Shown in pieces: positions 1 to 7,190 of a DNA stretch of 9,742 bases; the stretch's first letter is position 1; each line of letters begins with the position of its first letter. Both the position numbers and the translations under genes were made by a program. Origin of the DNA: Sulfurimonas sp. (GTDB taxonomy: Bacteria; Campylobacterota; Campylobacteria; Campylobacterales; Sulfurimonadaceae); contig JALSMC010000242.1 of NCBI GenBank assembly GCA_026987995.1, positions 1 to 9,742 on the forward strand, in the 5' to 3' direction. Below the pieces are notes generated by a model. It saw only the letters and a program-made list of their open reading frames with translations, did no database searches and was not told where the DNA came from.

Positions 1-979
1 TCAAGCTACTAGTCGTTTTGCAGGTGAGTTTGCAAGTGAGCGTTTAACGAATCTTGTACATTTAGACAATGATGAACTCAAAGGTCGTATTATTGGTAAA
101 GAGGGGCGAAATATTAAAGCTCTTGAGACACTCTTGGGTGTCGATATTATCATAGATGATACACCAAATTCGATTTCAGTGAGTAGTTTTAACCTTTATA
201 GACGTGCTATAGCTACAAAAACACTACAGGTTCTCATCGAAGATGGGCGTATCCAGCCTGCTCGTATTGAAGAGATATATGAAAAAGTTACAAATGAATT
301 TGAAGCTAGAATTTTAGCTGAAGGTGAAGAGCTTGTAGCAGAGTTAAACATCGGTGTAATGCATCCAGACTTGATGCGTCTTATCGGTCGCCTTCGTTAT
401 CGTGCTAGTTACGGTCAAAATGCTTTAGCACATACACTTGAAGTAGCACATTTAGCAGGTGTAATGACCGCAGAGATGGGTGGAGATACTAAACTTGCGA
501 AACGTGCAGGTCTACTTCATGACATAGGTAAAGCACTTACTCATGACCATGATGGAAACCATGTAGACTTGGGTGCTGAGATATGTAACCGCTACAATGA
601 AGATGAAGTAGTTATAAACGCCATCTATGCACACCATGGGCAACAAGAGATAAACTCAATAGAATGTGGTGCAGTTTGTGCCGCAGATGCACTTTCAGCT
701 GCTCGTCCAGGAGCAAGACGTGAAGTTTTAGAGTCATTTTTAAAACGAGTTACCGAGATAGAAGAGATAGCATCTTCTCATAGTGGAGTTAAACAGGCAT
801 ATGCCATAAACGCAGGTCGTGAAGTAAGAGTTATAGTAAACGCGACACTTATCAATGATGATGAGTCAATACTGATGGCAAGAGAAATTGCTAAAGAGAT
901 AGAAGAAAGAGTTCAGTATCCAGGAGAAATTAAAGTCAATGTAATCCGTGAAAGTAGGGCGGTAGAGTTCGCGAAATAA
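1..979 (+). CDS. rny: Ribonuclease Y, 3' part (KH + HD domains), truncated by window edge
   Basis: Membrane-anchored endoribonuclease that starts mRNA decay. The frame is open from base 2 and gives 325 residues. The family is about 520 long, so the N-terminal membrane anchor and coiled coil lie outside the window. Visible are the KH-domain RNA-binding loop (GKEG, fragment residues 32-35, within GRIIGKEGRNI) and a metal-dependent HD phosphohydrolase domain: H144 and H150, the HD pair 173-174 in LLHDIGKAL, an HH pair at 211-212, and D229 in ADALSAARPGARRE, typical of this family. A TTG at 134 opens a shorter frame, but homology continues well upstream of it, so it is not the start. The gene ends 69 bases before atpB. 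The domain order and motifs make the assignment very secure. Confidence 0.96.
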   Translation, partial: QATSRFAGEFASERLTNLVHLDNDELKGRIIGKEGRNIKALETLLGVDIIIDDTPNSISVSSFNLYRRAIATKTLQVLIEDGRIQPARIEEIYEKVTNEFEARILAEGEELVAELNIGVMHPDLMRLIGRLRYRASYGQNALAHTLEVAHLAGVMTAEMGGDTKLAKRAGLLHDIGKALTHDHDGNHVDLGAEICNRYNEDEVVINAIYAHHGQQEINSIECGAVCAADALSAARPGARREVLESFLKRVTEIEEIASSHSGVKQAYAINAGREVRVIVNATLINDDESILMAREIAKEIEERVQYPGEIKVNVIRESRAVEFAK

Positions 980-996
980 AGATTTTATAATCTTTT
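978..996 (+). terminator. Weak AT-rich hairpin at the end of rny
   Basis: AAAGATT (978-984) and AATCTTT (989-995) form a 7-bp stem around a 4-base loop, ending in TTTT. It overlaps the rny stop codon. Only one GC pair is present, so it would be weak as an intrinsic terminator. It could simply be part of the AT-rich promoter region of atpB. Confidence 0.25.
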
Positions 997-1010
997 AATG
1001 CAAGTTTGAC

Positions 1011-1016
1011 TATAAT
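1011..1016 (+). promoter_or_regulatory. Candidate -10 box for atpB
   Basis: A perfect TATAAT lies 33 bases before the atpB start codon. No good -35 element is seen 17 bases upstream, which is common in Campylobacterota, where the -35 box is poorly conserved. A second TATAAT at 986-991 lies inside the small hairpin. A promoter here would let atpB be expressed independently of rny. Confidence 0.4.
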
Positions 1017-1048
1017 CTCGTAATTATTTTAAGACAGGGAGCTATTCT

Positions 1049-1723
1049 ATGCCAGAATTGTTTACATTTTTCGGACTTGTTACACACGACAAGACATTTA
1101 TCTACATCACACACATGCTACTTTCAGCAGGTGTTGCTCTTTTACTCGTTAGATTTGCTATGAGTAACTTACAACTCGTTCCTAAAGGAACACAAAACCT
1201 TATGGAAGCATACATCGGTGGTGTTTTACAGATGGGTGCAGATGTTATGGGTAGAGAAGCTGCTCGTCGTTACCTTCCACTTGTTGCAACTATCGGTCTT
1301 TTTGTTGGTATCGCTAACTTAATCGGTGTTATTCCAGGTTTTGAAGCTCCAACTGCGTTTCTTGAGATGCCTTTAACTTTAGCACTTGTTGTTTTTGTTT
1401 ACTACAACTTCGAAGGTATTCGTCGTCAAGGTGTTGTAAAATACTTCAAGCACTTTTTAGGTCCAGTTTGGTGGTTATACTGGTTAATGTTCCCAATTGA
1501 AATCGTATCTCATTTCTCACGTTTAGTATCTTTATCTTTCCGTCTTTTTGGAAATGTAAAGGGTGATGATATGTTCTTGATGGTAATCCTTATGCTTGCT
1601 CCATGGATTTTACCGATGATTCCATTTGCACTTTTAACTTTCATGGCATTCTTACAAGCTTTCATCTTTATGATGCTTACATATGTTTACCTTGGTGGTG
1701 CAGTGACTATTGAAGAGCACTAG
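1049..1723 (+). CDS. atpB: F1Fo ATP synthase subunit a
   Basis: Proton-channel subunit of the membrane Fo sector; it provides the half-channels next to the rotating c-ring. The protein has 224 residues with five to six hydrophobic segments, a usual length for the compact bacterial form. The signature SLSFRLFGN contains the essential arginine, R165 here (E. coli R210). A second conserved stretch, [14 protein letters not shown], carries Q203 (E. coli Q252 region). The ATG at 1049 is preceded by a good ribosome-binding site, AGGGAG (1036-1041), 7 bases away. No other ATP synthase genes are present. In Campylobacterota atpB is usually separate from the atpFHAGDC cluster, which fits. The 85-residue membrane protein follows after 11 bases and is probably co-transcribed. 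Confidence 0.97.
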   Translation: MPELFTFFGLVTHDKTFIYITHMLLSAGVALLLVRFAMSNLQLVPKGTQNLMEAYIGGVLQMGADVMGREAARRYLPLVATIGLFVGIANLIGVIPGFEAPTAFLEMPLTLALVVFVYYNFEGIRRQGVVKYFKHFLGPVWWLYWLMFPIEIVSHFSRLVSLSFRLFGNVKGDDMFLMVILMLAPWILPMIPFALLTFMAFLQAFIFMMLTYVYLGGAVTIEEH

Positions 1724-1734
1724 GCTTTTCTAAT

Positions 1735-1992
1735 ATGCAAAAAGATATTTATGATCGAATCATAGGCTTTTTGCAAGGAGCATCTTGGGCTATAGTGCTC
1801 GTAGGTGCTTTTTTTACTTTTAAATTCTCCATTTTTTTGGGAATCTCTTTCTCAATTTTTTCTACGATTGTTTATATCATCATATCTCTTTTAATTGTTT
1901 TACTGCTTGATGCTTTTAGTGTCAATAAAGAACGACTCAAAGAAGCAAAAAAACAGACAAAACTACTAGAAGAACTTACTCAAAACTCATAA
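1735..1992 (+). CDS. Small two-helix membrane protein downstream of atpB
   Basis: An 85-residue protein of unknown function. Two hydrophobic segments are visible, about residues 14-38 and 41-60. A charged, lysine- and glutamate-rich tail (about 64-82) could form a short helix or coiled coil on the cytoplasmic side. It starts 11 bases after the atpB stop with no strong ribosome-binding site, which suggests translational coupling to atpB. From memory, a similar small integral membrane protein sits beside atpB in Campylobacter jejuni. That placement hints at a role in ATP synthase assembly or stability, in the manner of AtpI, but no AtpI signature is recognisable, so this is inference. Its last 13 bases overlap the convergent gene on the other strand. 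Confidence 0.8.
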   Translation: MQKDIYDRIIGFLQGASWAIVLVGAFFTFKFSIFLGISFSIFSTIVYIIISLLIVLLLDAFSVNKERLKEAKKQTKLLEELTQNS

Positions 1993-2336
1993 TTAAGAGA
2001 GAGATGAAGAGAGTGCTGTTTTTGAACACTGTCTTGCTCTTTCGTTTTAGAGAAGAGACTAGTCGCATAGTTTATAATAAACTCATAACTACTCTCCTCT
2101 TGAGTTTTAAGCTGTAAGTTAAGACTTGGTACATCTATGTAGTTAACTTTATCATTAGTTAATGCAACTTCATAAGAATTGATATCTGCTTGAGTTTTAA
2201 GCTGTAAGTTAAGACTTGGTACATCTATGTAGTTAACTTTATCATTAGTTAATGCAACTTCATAAGAATTGATATCTGCTGCATACATTGTACTTGTCGC
2301 TAAAAGTGTAGCGAAAATAAGGGCTGAAGTTTTCAT
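1980..2336 (-). CDS. Small exported protein with a perfect 30-residue tandem duplication
   Basis: I do not recognise a family. The 118-residue protein begins with a clear signal peptide: K2, a hydrophobic core over residues 5-15, and a likely cleavage after MYA at residue 19. Residues 20-49 and 50-79 are identical, beginning ADINSYEVAL and ending NLQLKTQ. The protein ends with alternating hydrophobic residues and a terminal phenylalanine (L110, L112, L114, Y116, F118), the pattern of an outer-membrane beta-barrel sorting signal. It may therefore be a small outer-membrane protein or a shrunken remnant of one. The ATG has a good ribosome-binding site, GGAG (2343-2346), 6 bases upstream. A promoter and a candidate c-di-GMP riboswitch lie upstream on the same strand, which supports a real expressed gene. 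Its 3' end overlaps the convergent 85-residue gene by 13 bases. Confidence 0.75.
   Translation of the reverse strand: MKTSALIFATLLATSTMYAADINSYEVALTNDKVNYIDVPSLNLQLKTQADINSYEVALTNDKVNYIDVPSLNLQLKTQEESSYEFIINYATSLFSKTKEQDSVQKQHSLHLSLNYEF
2099..2280. repeat. Perfect 90-bp direct tandem repeat, two copies
   Basis: Bases 2101-2190 and 2191-2280 are identical over all 90 positions, and the match extends 2 bases further left (2099-2100). The unit is a multiple of three and lies entirely inside the exported-protein gene, so it duplicates exactly 30 residues without changing frame. Lack of any divergence points to a very recent duplication, strong homogenisation, or an assembly artefact. Confidence 0.97.
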
Positions 2337-2350
2337 AATTTTCTCCGTTG

Positions 2351-2372
2351 ATACATAAGGAAATATATGTAT
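2351..2372 (-). promoter_or_regulatory. Leader hairpin just before the ribosome-binding site
   Basis: On the minus strand ATACATA pairs with TATGTAT (plus-strand arms 2351-2357 and 2366-2372) with an 8-base loop. The hairpin ends 4 bases before the GGAG of the exported-protein gene. Further upstream, the leader stretch UUUUCUUU (plus 2393-2400) can pair with GGAGAAAA (plus 2339-2346) over 8 positions including two G-U pairs, which would mask the ribosome-binding site. This could be a translational expression platform for the upstream aptamer. All of it is AT-rich, so support is modest. Confidence 0.35.
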
Positions 2373-2410
2373 ACATGTAAATTATGATAGATAAAGAAAA
2401 GGGGAAGGTG

Positions 2411-2502
2411 TAAATATACATCTGGCAGTCTGGCGATCTTAGGAATAAGACCCATAACTTTCCGAGCTTGCTTCACAACAAGGGTGGCTTTTTCAATATT
2501 TA
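2411..2502 (-). ncRNA. Candidate cyclic-di-GMP-I (GEMM) riboswitch aptamer
   Basis: Read on the minus strand, this 92-nt stretch folds as the c-di-GMP-I class does. P1 is UAAAUAU/AUAUUUA (plus 2496-2502 with 2411-2417). P2 is CUUGUU-GUGA-AGCAAG, closed by a GNRA tetraloop (plus 2467-2482). P3 is GUU, a bulged A, UGG and GUCUUA, paired with UAAGAU, a CG bulge, CCA and GAC (plus 2428-2458). Between P2 and P3 lies CGGAAAG, matching the family's CGCAAAG. After P3 comes UGCC, matching the conserved UUGCC. The pairs involving U-G exist only on the minus strand, which fixes the orientation. The RNA starts just after a strong promoter and lies about 75 bases before a gene. The weakest part is the 5' segment, AAGCCACCC where GGGCAAACC is usual. 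The alignment was made by eye from memory. Confidence 0.72.
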
Positions 2503-2512
2503 TCGTACTTAT

Positions 2513-2541
2513 ATTATACCCAAATTATTTGAAGTTTACAA
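2513..2541 (-). promoter_or_regulatory. Promoter for the riboswitch leader and exported-protein gene
   Basis: On the minus strand TTGTAA (plus 2536-2541) and a perfect TATAAT (plus 2513-2518) are separated by exactly 17 bases. Transcription would start near 2506, a few bases before the first stem of the structured RNA. That is where an aptamer-bearing leader should begin. It lies back to back with the gatB operon promoter region. Confidence 0.65.
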
Positions 2542-2578
2542 ATCATCTCTTTTATGAGATTTAAAAGCTTTAATTAGA

Positions 2579-2584
2579 TAAAAT
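2579..2584 (+). promoter_or_regulatory. Candidate -10 box for the gatB operon
   Basis: TAAAAT lies 33 bases before the gatB start in a strongly AT-rich stretch with no clear -35 box. The gatB ribosome-binding site TAAGGA (2607-2612) follows, 5 bases before the ATG. The exact -10 is uncertain because several AT-rich hexamers are close by. Confidence 0.35.
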
Positions 2585-2617
2585 AGAAAATTAATAATAA
2601 TATATTTAAGGAACTCT

Positions 2618-4042
2618 ATGTTTGAAGTAGTTATTGGACTTGAAGTCCACGTACAGTTAAACACTAAAACAAAACTTTTTTGCTCGTGTGCAACGAGTTT
2701 TAACCATACACAAAATACAAATACTTGCCCAACTTGTTTAGCACTTCCAGGTGCACTGCCTGTTTTAAATAAAGAAGTACTGCAAAAAGCAGTTATGCTT
2801 GGAACGGCTCTTGGTGCTACTGTCAATAGAACATCATACTTTGATAGAAAGTCATACTTTTATCCTGATAGCCCAACTGCATACCAGATTACTCAGTTTT
2901 ATACTCCTGTCATTCAAAATGGTGCTTTAGAAATCACACTTTCAAATGGAGAGAAAAAAACTATTAATGTTGCTTTTGCTCACATAGAAGCGGATGCTGG
3001 AAAAAATATTCATGATGGAGATATCTCTAAGGTTGACCTTAATCGTGCGGGAACACCACTTGTCGAGATTGTAACAGGACCAGATATGAGAAGTGCTGAA
3101 GAGGCTATACTCTACCTTAAAAAATTGCACTCTATTATCCGTTACTTAGATATTGGTGATGCAAATATGCAAGAGGGCTCTTTTCGCGTAGATGTGAATG
3201 TTTCTATCCGACCTAAAGGTGAGGAAAAGCTTTATACTCGTGTGGAAGTGAAAAATATTAACTCGTTTAAGTTTATTGAAAAAGCGATAGAAGTTGAAGT
3301 ACGACGTCAGAGTGAAGCTTGGGAAGATGGCGTTTATGATGAAGAAATCTGTCAAGAAACTCGTCTTTTTGACCAAGTAAAAATAGAAACTCGTTCTATG
3401 CGAGGAAAAGAAGCAGCAGCAGATTATCGTTATTTTCCTGAGCCTGACTTACTTAAAGCTGTTATAAGTGATGAAATGTTTGATAAGTACTCTGTTATTC
3501 CAGAATTGCCAGATGCTAAACGCGAGAGGTTCATTAAAGACTTTGGCTTGAACCAATACAATGCAGATGTAATTACTTCAGATATTGAAATGGCAAAGTT
3601 CTTTGAAGAGATGATGTTAGAGGGTATAAGTGCAAAAAATGCTACAACTTGGCTCACAGTAGAACTTCAAGCAAGACTAAAAGGTGAGGTAAATCTTACT
3701 AACACTCCTGTAAACGCGAAGAAACTAGGAACTTTAGTTAAACGCATAGAAGATAAAACCATTAGTGGAAAAGCGGCTAAAGATGTACTTGATTACTTGA
3801 TGGAAAATGAATCAGGTGTTGATGAGGCTATCGATACTCTTGGATTAAAACAAGTAACTGATATGGGTGCTATTGAAGCTATGTGTGATGAGATAATCGC
3901 GGCTAATCCTGAGAAAGTTGAACAACTTAAAGGCGGAAAAGATAAACTCTTTGGCTTTTTTGTCGGTCAAGTGATGAAAGCGAGTCAAGGAAGTGCAAAC
4001 CCTCAAGCAGTTAACGAAATACTTAAAGCCAAACTAGGATAA
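2618..4042 (+). CDS. gatB: Aspartyl/glutamyl-tRNA amidotransferase subunit B
   Basis: Subunit of the GatCAB complex, which converts Glu-tRNA(Gln) and Asp-tRNA(Asn) to the amidated forms in bacteria lacking direct glutamine or asparagine charging. The protein has 474 residues, the normal family length. Visible are the N-terminal IGLEVHVQL, four cysteines fitting the structural zinc site (C22, C24, C37, C40), the metal/kinase-site motif HIEADAGK (122-129), and the hallmark [17 protein letters not shown] (140-156). A C-terminal helical YqeY-like domain (roughly 330-474) contacts tRNA. The ATG at 2618 has TAAGGA 5 bases upstream. gatA and gatC are not in the window, as is usual where gatCAB is dispersed. 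It is the first gene of a tight five-gene operon; the next start is 6 bases after its stop. Confidence 0.97.
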   Translation: MFEVVIGLEVHVQLNTKTKLFCSCATSFNHTQNTNTCPTCLALPGALPVLNKEVLQKAVMLGTALGATVNRTSYFDRKSYFYPDSPTAYQITQFYTPVIQNGALEITLSNGEKKTINVAFAHIEADAGKNIHDGDISKVDLNRAGTPLVEIVTGPDMRSAEEAILYLKKLHSIIRYLDIGDANMQEGSFRVDVNVSIRPKGEEKLYTRVEVKNINSFKFIEKAIEVEVRRQSEAWEDGVYDEEICQETRLFDQVKIETRSMRGKEAAADYRYFPEPDLLKAVISDEMFDKYSVIPELPDAKRERFIKDFGLNQYNADVITSDIEMAKFFEEMMLEGISAKNATTWLTVELQARLKGEVNLTNTPVNAKKLGTLVKRIEDKTISGKAAKDVLDYLMENESGVDEAIDTLGLKQVTDMGAIEAMCDEIIAANPEKVEQLKGGKDKLFGFFVGQVMKASQGSANPQAVNEILKAKLG

Positions 4043-4048
4043 AGCCTT

Positions 4049-5614
4049 ATGATCAAACGTCTGATAGTCAATGCTAGTTATGCTCTGCAAACTTCTAAAC
4101 AGTATCAGGCGAATAAACGATTTTTTTATAACTTACTAGAAAATGATAGGTACAGATATAAGAAATATATAGACATTTTAATGATAACACTTATTTTTAT
4201 AAGTGTAGCAGTCTTAATCCGTGAAGTAAAACACCCTGTAAATGATTACCTACTTTTTTTTAGTACATATATCATTTCAATTATATTTTTTATAGAATAT
4301 GTACTGCGTTTATGGGTGAGTAGTAGTGTAAGTGATATCATCGTTAAAAGAGCCGAACATGATTCATTTTTGAGTCGTAGAATCAGTTTAAGTAAAGCAT
4401 TTGTAACTATATTTAAAGTGAAAATTAGATACATATTGTCAGTACGAGCTATTATTGATCTACTTGCCATATTACCATTTTTCCATGAGTTAAGACTCCT
4501 TCGTATATTTATACTTTTTCGTGTTTTTAAACTCTTTCGTTATGCTAAAAGTTTTCAAACTTTGGCAGGTGTTTTAGCAACTAAAAAGTTTGAGTTTATT
4601 ACTCTTGCAATGTTTGCCTCTATCGTAATCTTTGTCTCTAGTGTTCTCATTTATGTAATGGAAGCCAATAACAATGATTCTCCTATCAACACTCTTTTTG
4701 ATGCTGTGTATTGGTCTATTGTTACCATTTCTACAGTTGGGTATGGTGATGTTACACCCATAACGAGTGAAGGGCGTTTTGTTGCTATGCTTGTCATTAC
4801 TGCGGGTATTGCAGTTCTCGCATTTACTACTTCCCTTGTGGTCTCTGCATTTACTGAGAAGCTTGATGAGATAAGAGAAGTCAAAACTATAGAAGATGTT
4901 TCAAAACTCAAAGATGTTTATCTTGTTTGTGGATATGAGTCTGTAGCAAAAGAGGTAACTAGAAAGCTTTTAAAAAATAAACATAATATTATAATCCTCG
5001 ATGCAGATAACAATAAAGTTATTGAGGCAAAGAGAGCGGGTCTAATGGCACTAAACTATAACCCTGGGAGTGTTGATAGTTACACTAAACTAAACATTAA
5101 TATATCAAAACAAGTAAAAGCTGTTTTATGTTTGAGAGAAAATGATGTAGAGAATGTTTATACTGCTTTAACAGTACGTTCTATAGATAAAGATATTTAT
5201 GTTTTATCTTTACTTATGAGTGACTCAAATCGTAAAAAGTTAGAGTTTGCAGGCATAAATAATCTTGTGTATCCTCAAGAACTTGTAGGTTTAATGACTA
5301 AAGAGTTAGTAGGAATGCCAGTTGCATTTGAAGTGATTCACCAACTTCGAAGTGAAAACAATAATGTAAGTATAGATGAAATAGCCATAACACAAAGAAT
5401 AGTGGAAAATTTTACAACAGTAGGCGAACTTGGAAATAAAAACTATAGAGTGATAGTCCTTGGCATCTATAAAAATAATCATGACAGATTTCTTTTTAAC
5501 CCGATAAATAGCACTCTCCTTGAAGTGGGAGATTTCATAATAGCTATTGGTTATAAGGTATTTGTAAAAGAGTTTGAACTTCATATACACTCAAAGGTTC
5601 GATATGAAAAATAA
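4049..5614 (+). CDS. Voltage-sensor-type K+ channel with C-terminal RCK domain
   Basis: A 521-residue inner-membrane potassium channel. The membrane part has six segments over about residues 40-270. The S4-like segment (146-166) carries positive residues at R149, R152, R158, K161 and R164. The selectivity filter TVGYGD lies at 229-234, between S5 (about 183-203) and S6 (about 245-268). The cytoplasmic part begins with a TrkA-N/RCK Rossmann fold (about 288-405, with ILDAD at 316-320). Its nucleotide loop is CGYESVA rather than the classical GxGxxG, so NAD binding may be altered. A TrkA-C-like region fills about 425-510. AGGA (4036-4039), inside the end of gatB, serves as ribosome-binding site 9 bases before the ATG. 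The next gene, another RCK protein, overlaps its end by 11 bases, which suggests a partner. The family is certain; gating ligand and voltage dependence are not. Confidence 0.93.
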   Translation: MIKRLIVNASYALQTSKQYQANKRFFYNLLENDRYRYKKYIDILMITLIFISVAVLIREVKHPVNDYLLFFSTYIISIIFFIEYVLRLWVSSSVSDIIVKRAEHDSFLSRRISLSKAFVTIFKVKIRYILSVRAIIDLLAILPFFHELRLLRIFILFRVFKLFRYAKSFQTLAGVLATKKFEFITLAMFASIVIFVSSVLIYVMEANNNDSPINTLFDAVYWSIVTISTVGYGDVTPITSEGRFVAMLVITAGIAVLAFTTSLVVSAFTEKLDEIREVKTIEDVSKLKDVYLVCGYESVAKEVTRKLLKNKHNIIILDADNNKVIEAKRAGLMALNYNPGSVDSYTKLNINISKQVKAVLCLRENDVENVYTALTVRSIDKDIYVLSLLMSDSNRKKLEFAGINNLVYPQELVGLMTKELVGMPVAFEVIHQLRSENNNVSIDEIAITQRIVENFTTVGELGNKNYRVIVLGIYKNNHDRFLFNPINSTLLEVGDFIIAIGYKVFVKEFELHIHSKVRYEK

Positions 5615-6296
5615 AACAGCACTCATTTTTGGATTTAATAAATATGCCTTAGAGATAGCACATCATGTAAAGGATAATGCCTATGCCGTGAAGCTTTTTT
5701 CGAATCTTGACAAAGATATGGATGAGGATGAGTATGAGATAGAAAACTTTGACTTAAGTGATGACTGGAATAGCTTAGAAGAGAATATAGATGTAGAAAA
5801 GTCTATTGCTTTTTGTGTGTTAGGTGATGATGCACAAAATGTTTTTTTGACTATTTCGCTTCGAGCTTTTTTTAAAGACTTAACCATAATAGCTATCGCT
5901 TCAAATAAAGAAAATGCGAGTAAACTCAGCCTTGCGGGTGCAAATAAAGTAATACCTATAGTTGAAACTACAGCAGATATTATTACAAATATCTTAGAAT
6001 TACCTATATCAAATAAGGTTTTACATAGTATCTTATTTGAAGAAAATGACCTTAAAATTGCACAGATAAAAATATGTGAAAATTCGAATATTAAAGATGA
6101 AGAAATTTTAGACATAGACTGGAGTCGTTACAAAGGTATAATTGTACTTTCATTAATGCATGAAGATATGAGTAGTGAATTTATATATTCTTCAAAAGTG
6201 AGACATCACATTTTACAAGATGGAGATACTTTAGTTGTTGTTGGTTATGAAAATGATATCGTAGAATTTAAAAAACTTATAGGAAGTGAATCATGA
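5604..6296 (+). CDS. Soluble RCK (TrkA-N/TrkA-C) protein, probable K+ channel regulator
   Basis: A 230-residue cytoplasmic protein without membrane segments. The N-terminal half is a degenerate Rossmann fold: ALIFGFNKYALEIA at 6-19 lacks the GxGxxG loop. LAGANKVIPIVETTADII (110-127) is the typical end of a TrkA-N domain. Residues about 145-228 look like TrkA-C, ending in the DGDTLVVVGYENDI strand common to RCK_C domains. I chose the ATG at 5604 because AAAGG (5593-5597) sits 6 bases ahead. A longer frame from TTG at 5574 is possible but has no such site. It overlaps the channel gene by 11 bases and gpsA by 4 (ATGA), so translation is coupled on both sides. I infer that it supplies the second RCK layer of the channel's gating ring. 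It could instead serve a Trk-type transporter elsewhere. Confidence 0.87.
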   Translation: MKNKTALIFGFNKYALEIAHHVKDNAYAVKLFSNLDKDMDEDEYEIENFDLSDDWNSLEENIDVEKSIAFCVLGDDAQNVFLTISLRAFFKDLTIIAIASNKENASKLSLAGANKVIPIVETTADIITNILELPISNKVLHSILFEENDLKIAQIKICENSNIKDEEILDIDWSRYKGIIVLSLMHEDMSSEFIYSSKVRHHILQDGDTLVVVGYENDIVEFKKLIGSES

Positions 6297-7180
6297 AAGT
6301 AGGTGTAATAGGAGCAGGAAAATGGGGAAGTGCACTCTCTTTTGCTCTGAGCGAGAAAAATGATGTTCTTATCACTTCAAGAACTCCTAGAGATTTAAAA
6401 AACTTTGTTTGCTTAAAAGAATTACTTGAGTGTGAGTATATTGTTATAACTGTTCCAGCACAAGAGATAGCATCATGGCTAAAAGAGAACTTTGTTTTTA
6501 AAGGGCAGAAAATTCTTGTGGCTGCTAAGGGTATAGAAGCGAGTAGCGGTAGGTTTTTAAATGAGATTTATGCACAGTATGTCCCTGATGCTAACATCGC
6601 TTTTCTCTCTGGTCCCTCTTTTGCAGTTGAAGTTATGGCCTCCCTACCAACAGCACTTGTGATAAATGCAAAAAATGAAGAACTTTCATCTGCATTTGGG
6701 GAGCTTTTCCCTTCTTTTATCAAAGCATATACTTCTACAGATGTAGCAGGAGCAGAAGTTGCAGGTGCATATAAAAATGTCATCGCAATAGCCGCTGGAA
6801 TATGTGAAGGTTTAGGACTCGGTAAAAATGCAGCAGCAGCACTTATAAGTCGTGGTTTAGTAGAGATGCAGCGTTTTGGACTTGCTCATGGTGCAAAGGC
6901 GGACACATTTGTTGGTCTTGGAGGAGCAGGAGATCTTTTTTTGACAGCCTCTTCACCTCTAAGTAGAAACTTTCGTGTAGGTTTAGGTATAGCAAAGGGC
7001 AAATCACAAGTTGAGATACTAGAAGAACTCGGAGAAGTCGCAGAGGGAATAGGTACTACATATGCACTTCATGAGCTATCTGTACATGGTGACTTGTACT
7101 TACCAATAGCTAAAGAGGTGTATGAGATGTTAGAGGGGAAAAATCCTCAAGAATCACTCAAAGACTTACTCTCATCATGA
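6293..7180 (+). CDS. gpsA: Glycerol-3-phosphate dehydrogenase [NAD(P)+]
   Basis: Cytoplasmic enzyme that reduces dihydroxyacetone phosphate to sn-glycerol-3-phosphate, the backbone precursor of phospholipids. The 295-residue protein has the N-terminal dinucleotide loop GAGKWG (7-12), the AAKG segment (77-80), LSGPSFA (105-111), the catalytic lysine K161 in AGAYKNV, and the substrate-binding C-terminal motifs GLGGAGDLFLT (208-218) and SRNFRVG (224-230). It is somewhat shorter than the 330-340 residues of E. coli GpsA but complete, because all motifs are present and the ends are sensible. AGGAAG (6281-6286) lies 6 bases before the ATG, inside the preceding gene. gpsA and gatB are near neighbours in Campylobacter too, as I recall. 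Here two K+ channel genes lie between them. Confidence 0.96.
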   Translation: MKVGVIGAGKWGSALSFALSEKNDVLITSRTPRDLKNFVCLKELLECEYIVITVPAQEIASWLKENFVFKGQKILVAAKGIEASSGRFLNEIYAQYVPDANIAFLSGPSFAVEVMASLPTALVINAKNEELSSAFGELFPSFIKAYTSTDVAGAEVAGAYKNVIAIAAGICEGLGLGKNAAAALISRGLVEMQRFGLAHGAKADTFVGLGGAGDLFLTASSPLSRNFRVGLGIAKGKSQVEILEELGEVAEGIGTTYALHELSVHGDLYLPIAKEVYEMLEGKNPQESLKDLLSS

Positions 7181-7190
7181 GTCATATTTT

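Noticed and set aside
2351..2385. Second, gene-proximal promoter for the exported-protein gene (TTTACA-17-TTATGT on the minus strand)
   Set aside because: The -10 match is poor, and the same bases form the leader hairpin. The promoter at 2513-2541 is far better.
2461..2490. AGGGTGG on the plus strand, like the T-box conserved motif
   Set aside because: The rest of the T-box (ACCGCG, specifier stem) is missing. The stems fold better on the minus strand, where a promoter and a downstream gene also lie.
2411..2502. Structured RNA considered as SRP RNA, cobalamin, TPP or fluoride riboswitch
   Set aside because: None of the conserved core motifs of those classes that I know is present. The c-di-GMP-I pattern explains P2, P3 with its bulged A, and the junction much better.
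2536..2826. Minus-strand open frame overlapping the start of gatB
   Set aside because: It lies antisense to a certain gene and has no ribosome-binding site or recognisable protein features.
5574..5603. Upstream TTG start for the soluble RCK protein
   Set aside because: No ribosome-binding site precedes it, while the ATG at 5604 has AAAGG at the right distance and begins directly at the first strand of the fold.
5681..6115. 144-codon minus-strand open frame inside the soluble RCK gene
   Set aside because: Its composition is serine-rich low complexity, as expected for the complement of an AT-rich gene. The plus strand encodes a recognisable RCK protein in a coupled operon.
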